Assembly: GCA_035559535.1 (NCBI GenBank)
Contig: DATMBG010000049.1
Span: 1 to 18,892, forward strand
DNA: 18,892 nt
Reading direction: 5' to 3'
DNA from: Candidatus Limnocylindrales bacterium
Lineage (GTDB): Bacteria > Moduliflexota > Moduliflexia > Moduliflexales > JAUQPW01
In this document: positions 12,535-18,892 of the stretch, one piece after another
How the letters are laid out: each line of letters starts with the position of its first letter
How positions within the stretch are numbered: position 1 is the stretch's first letter
Notes under the pieces: model-generated
Told to the model about the DNA's origin: nothing
The model's input: the letters and a program-made list of their open reading frames with translations, nothing else
Database searches by the model: none
Made by a program: the position numbers and the translations under genes

Positions 12535-14496
12535 ATGAGAAGACCTGAGATCGGTTATAGAAAATATCCGGGTATCCCGATTATTTTACTTTTGATAACC
12601 TGGATTCAGGGGTTTGGGATATTGGAAATAGAAGCGGTACAGGGAGGAGAGTCTACAGTACCCGTGGGACAGGAATCCAAGGTACCCCCGGAACCGAAGA
12701 TTTCCCCTTCCTCCCTGGAATCCCTTACAGGCCTGTGGTTTGAAGCCGTCGATCTCTTGCAGAAGAGAAACTATGAAGAGGCTAAACAGAAGTTGAGGGA
12801 GGTTAATACCAAAAAACAGGAGGTCGGTTTGGAGAGTCTCATTCCGGCGTCTGATGTGGTAATTAGGGAGAGCGAGCTGATAAGGGGAGATTTTGCCGCT
12901 CAAGTCGATCTTTTAGAAATGGCCAGCAAATTGGCTCCTTACAATTGGCGGGCCCGATTTGCTTTGGCCAAACTTCATATAAGTAAAGGAAATCTTTATG
13001 GATTCGTGGTAGAGTCCCTTCGGGGTCTTAAGGATAAAATCCTGGATATCTATACCCTTTATGCTTCCCTTAACAAAACATTGGAGATCCTGGCGCTCTC
13101 TTTATTTACAGCTTTCTCTCTGGTCATCTTATTTTCTTTTGTTCAGGTCCATAGAGCCCTATTCCACGACATCCAGGAGCGACTTCCCGGATCTTTACCT
13201 CTCCTTCCCATTTCGATTATGGGGTGGGTCTTCCTGGCCATCGTCCTATGGATCGGAGGAGTCTTCTGGTTCATTCTTTTACTTTCCATCCTGACCTGGG
13301 GTTACCTGGAACCTCTGGGTAAAAGGTTTATTAAAGCCTTTTTGGTTTTTGTCTTTCTTCTTCCGCTGATCCTTCTCATCATGGGCATAACCCTCAACGC
13401 GTATCATACTCCTTATATTAAAGCCCTCCGGGATCTCAGTTACGGAATTTATAGCGGAGAAACCGAAAAAATTTTTAAAGAAGCTCTGCAATCCGACCCA
13501 TTCAATCCAGAGGCCAGCTTTTCCCTGGCCCTCATCAACAAGAAAAAAGGCTTCTTAGAAGCGGCTGAAAAAGGGTATCGAGAACTCATCGAGCGTTCTT
13601 ATCAACTGGACAAAGTTTATACTAATTTGGGAAACGTTTATTATGCTGAGAAAAAATTCAATGAGGCTATCAAAGCTTATGAGAGTGCCTTAGAGGAAAA
13701 TCCTAAATTATTCTCCGCCCACTATAATCTGGCCCAGGCTCTGTGGCAAGATCCAGGTTCTTCGGAAAAAGCTGCCGGGGAACTAGATCAGGCCCAACGC
13801 CTGGATTACGATCGGTTTAATAAGATTCGGGAAATTGCAGGAACCAGTTCACATTATAACCTGGTTTTGGTAGATGAGTGGCTTCCCCGATATGCCCCCT
13901 TTATAGGTAGTCTTAAACTCTGGCAACCGGGGTATGAAGCCTCTAAAAAGATCTGGAACTTATTCTCCAGACTGGATAATCCACTCTACCTGTTGGGGGT
14001 TGCTCCCTTCAGTTGGTGGATTTTAATCAAGGCTCTGGATCGCTTCCAAAGAAAAACGGGATATGCCTATTACTGTGAAATGTGTGGAGATCCCATATGT
14101 AAGTACTGCCAGCAGGGAAGCGGGACCCGGAAATTATGCACCTCCTGCAGCTATATTTTTGCGAAGCGGGGTGTGGTGAAACCCGGGAAACGGGAAGAAA
14201 AAATTCGCCAGGTCAAACGTTATGAACAGGCTCGACGCTGGACGGCTCGAATTACTTCCCTTCTGCTCCCGGGTTCAGGTCATATTTATCTGGGATATAT
14301 GGGAAAGGGTTTTGTTATCGGCGGATTGATCGCCGTCCTTTTCTTTCATTTATCCCTTCAAAATATATTCCTTTACGCCTATGAAGGGATTTCAACCCCT
14401 AATACCTTTGCAGTCTTTCTCACAGAATGGATTATCCTTTTAAGCATTTATGTATTCACCCTACGGGACATTTTTTCTTTGGCACCCAGGAATTGA
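12535..14496 (+). CDS. Multi-pass membrane TPR protein with a Cys-rich zinc motif
   Basis: 653 residues. Order: a hydrophobic start (13-30); a helical repeat region (60-165, AVDLLQKRNYEEAKQKLREV); several membrane segments (about 184-206, 222-252, 266-289); TPR repeats (about 308-425, e.g. TNLGNVYYAEKKFNEAIKAY); a further hydrophobic segment (484-500); a compact six-cysteine motif C514xxC517, C522xxC525, C535xxC538, likely binding zinc; a conserved-looking LLPGSGHIYLGYMGKGF segment; and two last membrane helices (594-615, 624-645). No visible ribosome-binding site stands at the ATG, which suggests coupling to the DUF1844 gene. It probably organises a membrane assembly; the neighbour with a pseudopilin-like tail hints at secretion or envelope export (inference). 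Confidence 0.85.
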   Translation: MRRPEIGYRKYPGIPIILLLITWIQGFGILEIEAVQGGESTVPVGQESKVPPEPKISPSSLESLTGLWFEAVDLLQKRNYEEAKQKLREVNTKKQEVGLESLIPASDVVIRESELIRGDFAAQVDLLEMASKLAPYNWRARFALAKLHISKGNLYGFVVESLRGLKDKILDIYTLYASLNKTLEILALSLFTAFSLVILFSFVQVHRALFHDIQERLPGSLPLLPISIMGWVFLAIVLWIGGVFWFILLLSILTWGYLEPLGKRFIKAFLVFVFLLPLILLIMGITLNAYHTPYIKALRDLSYGIYSGETEKIFKEALQSDPFNPEASFSLALINKKKGFLEAAEKGYRELIERSYQLDKVYTNLGNVYYAEKKFNEAIKAYESALEENPKLFSAHYNLAQALWQDPGSSEKAAGELDQAQRLDYDRFNKIREIAGTSSHYNLVLVDEWLPRYAPFIGSLKLWQPGYEASKKIWNLFSRLDNPLYLLGVAPFSWWILIKALDRFQRKTGYAYYCEMCGDPICKYCQQGSGTRKLCTSCSYIFAKRGVVKPGKREEKIRQVKRYEQARRWTARITSLLLPGSGHIYLGYMGKGFVIGGLIAVLFFHLSLQNIFLYAYEGISTPNTFAVFLTEWIILLSIYVFTLRDIFSLAPRN

Positions 14497-14513
14497 TCAC
14501 GGAGACGACTGTT

Positions 14514-15713
14514 ATGGCTCTAGCTGGCAATATTAAAGAGTTTAGCCTGGCAGATATTTTTCAAATTATCTCTTTACAACAAAAAACCGGGGAGCTATTT
14601 GTCAAAGGATCTGAAGGCTCTGTAACGATTATTTTTGAAAGGGGCGTCGTTATCGGTGCTGATGCCTCTTTCCGACAGGTAGAAAGTCGGTTAGGCCAGG
14701 TTTTGGTCCGAAGCGGAAAAATTACCAAGTTTCAATTAAAGCGGGCCCTCGATAAGCAGAAAAAAACTCTCCAACCCCTTGGAACCATTCTGGCTGAACT
14801 GGGGGATGTGGATATAGAAAGCCTAAGACAGGCACTCTCCCAACAGATCCAGGAAACCATCTACCATCTGCTAAGATGGACCGATGGAGAATATAAATTC
14901 ACACCAAAAAAATCTGTTGAGTACGATAAAAATCTTATCAAACCCATCAATACCGAATTTCTCGTCATGGAAGGATTCCGAATCACAGACGAGTGGCCCG
15001 AGATCGAAAAAAGAATTCCCTCTTTTCAGGTGGTCGTTCGTCGGGTTCCTGGCGCCAGCCTGCCCAACCCCGATGAGGTAGAATCCATGGACTCCGAGGA
15101 GGAGGTTAAGATTTCTGAAAATCAGAAGAAAATCTTTGATTTATTAGAATCAGAAAAAACCATCCAGGATCTCATCGATATGAGTCATCTGGGAGAATTC
15201 GATACCTGCCAGACCGTCTATGCCCTCATGACCAAGGGTTTGGTAGAAAAAGTTCCGGAAGGAGAGGTTAAAAAGAAACCCAAAGAGATTTCTTCAAGGG
15301 GTTACCCAGGTCTTACAGAAAAGCTTTATGTGCTTGGGGGTATCCTCATGCTGGGGCTGATCCTGTGGATAGGATTCCAGGTTGGATTAAAAAATTCGGT
15401 TTTTCTTTATCCCGGACAATCTCCCACAGGTCTCCAGTTCCTCAAGGAAGAATCGACTAAGTCTGAATTAACTAAAATGCAAGAGATCTTAACGGCTTAC
15501 TATGTACGGTATAGGCAATACCCGGCTTCTTTAGATGAATTGGTTATAAAGGGTTTTATTCGGGAACACGATCTTTATGATCCCTGGGGTCATAAATACC
15601 TGTGGACAAAAACCGAGACGGGCATGGTACTGTCCAGTGTCGGGCCCGATGGTAAAGCCCAGACGAATGATGATATCCTGGGGAGTCCTTTAACCGGTAG
15701 CCTTTTATTCTGA
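14514..15713 (+). CDS. PATAN (DUF4388) protein with C-terminal pseudopilin (GspG)-like domain
   Basis: 399 residues from ATG 14514, chosen because MALAGNIKEFSLADIFQIIS is the standard PATAN opening and a GGAG precedes it; a longer frame from 14427 overlaps the previous gene. Residues 1-50 and 100-160 form the PATAN/DUF4388 domain (TGELFVKG, IIFERGVVIGA, TDGEYKF). Residues 56-95 (GQVLVRSGKITKFQLKRALD) are like the GspE/PilB N-terminal module. Residues 200-250 look like a winged helix (KKIFDLLESEKTIQDLID). One membrane helix follows (272-290). The end (315-395) resembles the major-pseudopilin tail: YPASLDELV, LYDPWGHKY, SSVGPDGKAQTNDDI. The last domain would face the periplasm. The stop overlaps the truA start by one base. 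Confidence 0.87.
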   Translation: MALAGNIKEFSLADIFQIISLQQKTGELFVKGSEGSVTIIFERGVVIGADASFRQVESRLGQVLVRSGKITKFQLKRALDKQKKTLQPLGTILAELGDVDIESLRQALSQQIQETIYHLLRWTDGEYKFTPKKSVEYDKNLIKPINTEFLVMEGFRITDEWPEIEKRIPSFQVVVRRVPGASLPNPDEVESMDSEEEVKISENQKKIFDLLESEKTIQDLIDMSHLGEFDTCQTVYALMTKGLVEKVPEGEVKKKPKEISSRGYPGLTEKLYVLGGILMLGLILWIGFQVGLKNSVFLYPGQSPTGLQFLKEESTKSELTKMQEILTAYYVRYRQYPASLDELVIKGFIREHDLYDPWGHKYLWTKTETGMVLSSVGPDGKAQTNDDILGSPLTGSLLF

Positions 15714-16447
15714 TGCCCAACATCAGGCTTAAACTCCAATACGACGGAACCTGCTACCATGGCTGGCAAGCTCAAAGAAATGTAAGGACCGTACAAGGAG
15801 AGTTAATAGCCGCTATAAAGAAAATGACCGGAGAAGAGGTAGATCTGGTAGGGGCGAGTAGGACAGATAAAGGAGTCCATGCGCTTGGACAAGTGGCCAA
15901 TTTCCATACTACCCGCCCGCTTCCTGCTTTAGCTTTCCTTAAAGGATTAAACAGTTTAACCTCCGACGATATTCTCATTTTAGAAGCTGAAGTAGTTCCG
16001 GAGGATTTTAACATCCGGTTTGATGCAAAGAGTAAGATTTATGTGTATCAAATCCTTAATGCCAGAACCCCTTCCATCTACCATCGCAGGTTTTGTTGGT
16101 TTCTCAGAGATCGTTTAGATATAGAGGCTATGAGAGAAGCTGCGAAATATCTGGAAGGTCAACACGATTTTAAGTCTTTTCAGGCAAGTTCTCCGGATTC
16201 TGGATCTACAATTCGAACCATTTATAACATTCGTATTACACAACGTAGAGACTTTATATGGATTTTTATCAAAGCAAATGCTTTTCTTTATAAGATGGTC
16301 CGAAATATTGTCGGAACCCTGGTTGAGATAGGCCAGAAAAAGAGGGAAATCCAGGAGATGTCGAAAATTCTTGCTGCACGAGACCGGAAAGCCGCCGGAA
16401 TCACAGCACCCGCTCAAGGATTATTTTTAGCCAGAGTTTATTATTAA
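15713..16447 (+). CDS. truA: tRNA pseudouridine(38-40) synthase TruA
   Basis: 244 residues, the usual size. Isomerises U38, U39 and U40 of tRNA anticodon stems to pseudouridine. The catalytic Asp52 lies in SRTDKGVHALGQVANFHT. Other family blocks are present: the opening RLKLQYDGTCYHGWQAQ, a central AKSKIYVYQILNARTPS, YLEGQHDFKSF, and the C-terminal KANAFLYKMVRNIVGTLVEI followed by AAGITAPAQGLFLARVYY. Its ATG overlaps the TGA of the preceding gene (TGATG), so translation is coupled. Nothing is missing. It probably closes the operon. Confidence 0.97.
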   Translation: MPNIRLKLQYDGTCYHGWQAQRNVRTVQGELIAAIKKMTGEEVDLVGASRTDKGVHALGQVANFHTTRPLPALAFLKGLNSLTSDDILILEAEVVPEDFNIRFDAKSKIYVYQILNARTPSIYHRRFCWFLRDRLDIEAMREAAKYLEGQHDFKSFQASSPDSGSTIRTIYNIRITQRRDFIWIFIKANAFLYKMVRNIVGTLVEIGQKKREIQEMSKILAARDRKAAGITAPAQGLFLARVYY

Positions 16448-16493
16448 ACAAACCAAATTTTTTAAACCTTTTTAAGATTATTGTGTCTATTTT

Positions 16494-17072
16494 GTGCAGG
16501 AAAGTAAATTTTTAAAAAAAACAGATTTCGAACTGATCGATCTGGCTTTAGCAGGAAGTGAACTGGCCTTTGAAGAATTGGTTAATCGGTATAAAAAGGC
16601 GGTGTATTACCTTGCTTTTAGAATTGTCAAAGATCATGAGGATGCCGTAGACTTATCCCAGGAAGCATTTTTTAGAGCTTATCAATCCCTGAAAAAATTT
16701 CGTAAAAACTCAAGCTTTCATACCTGGCTCTACCGCATTACCGTTAATTTAGGGATTAACCATCTGAGGCGAAATAGAGATAAAGCTCAAGTAGAGTTGG
16801 AAGATCTGCATACTGTTATGCAGACAAGTACCCTGGAGGCTCTAGAGTTTAAAGAACTTCAGGAGGTCGTGAACAAAGCGATAGACCGCCTGCCGGAAAA
16901 ACAGAAAGTTACTGTAATCTTGCGAGTTTGTCACGGTTTCTCGCACAAGGAAATATCTCAAGTTCTACAATGTTCTGTCGGGACTGTAAAGGCCAATTAT
17001 TTCCATGCTATTCGTAATCTGCGGGATTTTATGAAAGGTTATATTTCAACGAAGGAGGAAATTACGAGATGA
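16494..17072 (+). CDS. ECF-type RNA polymerase sigma factor
   Basis: 192 residues. Region 2 (about 24-90) shows AFEELVNRYKKAVYYLAFRI, a DAVDLSQEAFFRAYQSL helix and SSFHTWLYRITVNLGINHLR. Region 4 (about 125-180) shows AIDRLPEKQKVTVILR, then HKEISQVLQCSVGTVKANYF, the -35-recognition helix-turn-helix. Region 3 is absent, as in ECF sigma factors. The start used is GTG 16494; no ribosome-binding sequence is visible and no ATG fits, so the start is uncertain by a few residues. The stop overlaps the anti-sigma start (ATGA). It likely directs transcription of envelope-stress genes including its own cassette. Confidence 0.93.
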   Translation: MQESKFLKKTDFELIDLALAGSELAFEELVNRYKKAVYYLAFRIVKDHEDAVDLSQEAFFRAYQSLKKFRKNSSFHTWLYRITVNLGINHLRRNRDKAQVELEDLHTVMQTSTLEALEFKELQEVVNKAIDRLPEKQKVTVILRVCHGFSHKEISQVLQCSVGTVKANYFHAIRNLRDFMKGYISTKEEITR

Positions 17073-17755
17073 ACTGTGAAGATGTCAGGATAAGACTCAT
17101 AGATTATTATGAAGGGGAGCTGAATCATCAAGAGCAGAATTTCTTGGAAGGTCACTTGAGGAGATGTAAAAGTTGTTTAATTGAGTTAGATCAGTTTATT
17201 TATACCCTCGAACTGGTACTTCGATCTTGTTTTGTCCCGGAATTACCCGATGTATTCTGGTCGCAGTTCACAACCGATGTACTCAATAGAATTCGAAGGG
17301 AAAAGGAGAAAACGCCCTTACCCTGGTTTTTCAAATTTCCTCGTATCCAGTTTAATTTTGCCATTACCGCCTGGGCGGCTCTGCTCCTTTTTGCTTTGGG
17401 ATTTTTAGGTTATTTTGGTTATGTGAACTACAAAAAGGATCAAACCCCTTTACCTTTAAAGGAAATGGTCTTGAAGAAGGAAGAGCTAACCCCCGATATG
17501 GATGTAAAAACCCTGGTCAAAATGCTTCAAGAAGATCCCCAAAGTGATGAAAATATGCTGAATAGCCTCCTGGGACGGGTGGCTTTAGATAAAGTGGAAG
17601 ATCTGGCCGACTACGAGCGTGTTCTACTGGAAGTGGGTTCTATTTTTGATCCATCCGAGACCGATGGAATAGAAGTTTATATCGAAGCGGTGTTAAAAAG
17701 TTTAAGTGAAAAGGAAAAAGAAGCTCTTCTCGCAAAACTCCATAATATGATCTAA
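17069..17755 (+). CDS. Zinc-finger membrane anti-sigma factor
   Basis: 228 residues, directly after the sigma gene with a 4-base overlap and an AAGGAGG ribosome-binding sequence. The N terminus carries the anti-sigma zinc site (C3, H29, C33, C36: HLRRCKSC), which binds and holds the sigma factor. A single membrane helix at about 97-118 (ITAWAALLLFALGFLGYF) is followed by a periplasmic part of ~105 residues with acidic helices (DADYERV-type and EKEKEALLAKL). Signal-driven cleavage or a conformational change would free the sigma factor. The periplasmic part resembles no sensor I know and may work with the exported protein encoded next. Confidence 0.9.
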   Translation: MNCEDVRIRLIDYYEGELNHQEQNFLEGHLRRCKSCLIELDQFIYTLELVLRSCFVPELPDVFWSQFTTDVLNRIRREKEKTPLPWFFKFPRIQFNFAITAWAALLLFALGFLGYFGYVNYKKDQTPLPLKEMVLKKEELTPDMDVKTLVKMLQEDPQSDENMLNSLLGRVALDKVEDLADYERVLLEVGSIFDPSETDGIEVYIEAVLKSLSEKEKEALLAKLHNMI

Positions 17756-17792
17756 ATAAAGAAAGTATAAATAGATAAAGGAGGTGAGAATA

Positions 17793-18461
17793 GTGTCGAG
17801 GGAGAAACTTTTGTGCTTGTCCAAAATGATTGTGCTGATGAGCTTGATGTCGATCCCCATGAAGGTATTTGCCCTGGAAGGAGAGGAGAGTCGATTGCGA
17901 AGAAATACGTTGTCCGGAAATAACTTGCAAGGAAGTATACTTCAGGGAAACCTTTCCCAGGGAAGTATTCCGCAGGGGGGATCTCCCGGAGCTAAAGATG
18001 AGGAAATACGTCGAACGTTGGGATTGGTCAGAAATCTCAAGCTGGTTAAAGAGCTCAGTCTCCCCGAAGATAAGGCCAGTATGGTTCTTGAAAAGCTTAG
18101 AAGGATGGACCAGCTACAAAGCAACTTTAACCAGCAACGTCGGGGTGTGGTATCTCAGTTGGAAAAGCTGGTTAACTCTTCAAATCCGGAACAGTTAGAA
18201 CTAAAAGCAAAACTTCGGGAACTCAAAGAAATCGAAACGAACTACGTCAGTGAAAAAGAACGTACTAAAAAGGAAATTTACGATTTGTTGACCCCCCAGC
18301 AACGGGCTCAGTACATACTATTTCAGCAGAGGTTTCAGAATGAACTCCGTCAGGTGATTACAGATATTAGAAGGAATAATCAAACTATAAATACAACCGA
18401 AAGTGGCACCTCGGTCCAGCGACTCAGAGAAGGAACTATTTTACAAAATCGTAGAAGATAA
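17793..18461 (+). CDS. Exported Spy/CpxP-like helical protein
   Basis: 222 residues from GTG 17793, picked because AAAGGAGGT ends 7 bases before it; a GTG at 17784 would overlap that sequence. A signal peptide (about 1-28, ending VFA) is followed by a Gly/Gln/Ser linker of five-residue repeats (about 37-65). A long helical region comes next with LGLVRNLKLVKELSLPEDKA, KLRRMDQLQSNFNQQRRGVV, LRELKEIE and LLTPQQRAQYILFQQRFQNE. The LTPQQ segment and helical pattern are those of the Spy/CpxP/CnrX group of periplasmic stress chaperones or sensors. It follows the sigma and anti-sigma genes with 37 bases between, so it may sense envelope damage or metal for them (inference). Confidence 0.83.
   Translation: MSREKLLCLSKMIVLMSLMSIPMKVFALEGEESRLRRNTLSGNNLQGSILQGNLSQGSIPQGGSPGAKDEEIRRTLGLVRNLKLVKELSLPEDKASMVLEKLRRMDQLQSNFNQQRRGVVSQLEKLVNSSNPEQLELKAKLRELKEIETNYVSEKERTKKEIYDLLTPQQRAQYILFQQRFQNELRQVITDIRRNNQTINTTESGTSVQRLREGTILQNRRR
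17901..17975 (+). repeat. 15-base tandem repeat inside the Spy-like gene
   Basis: Four clear units begin GGAA and end CA(A/G): 17916-17930, 17931-17945, 17946-17960 and 17961-17975, with a weaker unit before them (17901-17915). They encode a five-residue pattern such as NNLQG, SILQG, NLSQG and SIPQG. This is a flexible linker after the signal peptide and could vary in copy number between strains. Confidence 0.7.
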
Positions 18462-18623
18462 GAGGGAATCTAGGGCCTGGAAAATAGGTAGGAAAATCCT
18501 TTGTAAAAGATAAGAATCACTTCTGTATAATAAGTGTCTTTGCGGTTATCAAAGAAACAGCCTCTTAAGTAGGATATTCATTGGTTTTTCCTTTAAATTT
18601 TTCCTTAAAATTTTTGGGAACTG

Positions 18624-18653
18624 TTGACAAGCCATAAAGAGTTATTGTATATT
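18624..18653 (+). promoter_or_regulatory. rRNA operon promoter
   Basis: TTGACA (18624-18629), 18 bases, TATATT (18648-18653), predicting a start near 18660 and a leader of about 125 bases before 16S. The preceding stretch (18462-18623) holds no gene; it is AT-rich just upstream of the -35 box, as expected for an UP element. A weak CACTT/AAGTG hairpin near 18515-18538 may end the sigma cassette transcript. Confidence 0.8.
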
Positions 18654-18661
18654 AAAAAGTG

Positions 18662-18718
18662 CTCCATCTGAACGATGAAGGAGTTTCAGGTGGAGAGGGT
18701 TATTGTTTGTTCTTTGAA
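18662..18718 (+). promoter_or_regulatory. rRNA leader: hairpin and boxA-like antitermination site
   Basis: CTCCATCTGAA (from 18662) can pair with TTTCAGGTGGAG (ending 18695) using one G-U pair. Downstream, TGTTCTTTGAA (18708-18718) resembles the boxA antitermination signal (TGCTCTTTAACA) found in rRNA leaders. Confidence 0.6.
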
Positions 18719-18785
18719 ATTTGAGCGGGTTGATGGAAAAGAAGGAAACGAAGTCAACCTGAGAGTTTCAAAGTTTTAAGAAGTA

Positions 18786-18892
18786 ATTACGGAGAGTTTG
18801 ATCCTGGCTCAGAACGAACGCTTGCGGCGTGCCTAACACATGCAAGTCGAGCGAGAACGGGAGGCAACTCCCTAGTAAAGCGGCAGACGGGT
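18786..18892 (+). rRNA. rrs: 16S ribosomal RNA, 5' end (partial)
   Basis: The universal 16S start AGAGTTTGATCCTGGCTCAG is at 18793-18812, followed by GAACGAACGCTTGCGGCGTG and the CCTAACACATGCAAGTCGA block. By analogy with E. coli, where that primer site starts at base 8, the mature 5' end is near 18786. Only about 107 bases are in the window, ending in the first variable region (after CGGCAGACGGGT). The sequence is bacterial; the stretch is too short to assign a phylum by eye. Confidence 0.98.

Noticed and set aside
14427-14513. Longer N terminus for the PATAN protein
   Set aside because: It overlaps the coding end of the preceding gene; the family's standard start is the ATG at 14514.

Overview
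The window suggests a Gram-negative bacterium outside the Actinobacteria. Evidence: an ECF sigma factor with a zinc anti-sigma factor and a Spy/CpxP-like exported protein, a DUF1844 protein, a PATAN (DUF4388) protein, a canonical Pup (prokaryotic ubiquitin-like protein), and the first ~107 bases of a 16S rRNA gene at the right edge. I cannot place it to phylum by eye; a lineage such as NC10/Methylomirabilota, Nitrospirota or another uncultured phylum would fit.

Layout. Bases 1-5850 are a sparse region in which every recognisable gene is on the minus strand and several are remains of genes: a dihydrofolate-reductase-family gene with two in-frame stops (2117-2674), a cupin gene with a frameshift (2973-3286) and a piece of a P-type ATPase N-domain (5479-5739). 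Between them lie a toxin-like ORF running off the left edge, a PAS-like protein with a CxxC tail, two small unknowns and a Cys-rich 238-residue protein.

Bases 5856-10025 hold the most interesting unit, read leftwards. A sigma70-type promoter (10025-9997) leads straight into a textbook fluoride (crcB-motif) riboswitch (9988-9933). Two terminator hairpins follow. Then come three overlapping genes: a dynamin-like GTPase, a zinc-ribbon/HEAT-repeat protein and an MFS transporter. The pup gene follows in the same direction, 145 bases further on. The usual fluoride genes (crcB/fluc, clcF) are not in the window, so this looks like an unusual fluoride-responsive operon, possibly reaching as far as pup.

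Bases 10092-18461 are on the plus strand: an anchored SGNH hydrolase lacking the usual catalytic Asp, an exported Cache-domain sensor without an output domain, and a tight cluster of DUF1844 - TPR/zinc membrane protein - PATAN/pseudopilin-like fusion - truA. After that comes an ECF sigma / anti-sigma / Spy-like cassette. A strong promoter, leader hairpin and boxA-like site then precede the 16S gene.

The calls rest on reading motifs and frames directly; no database search was possible.
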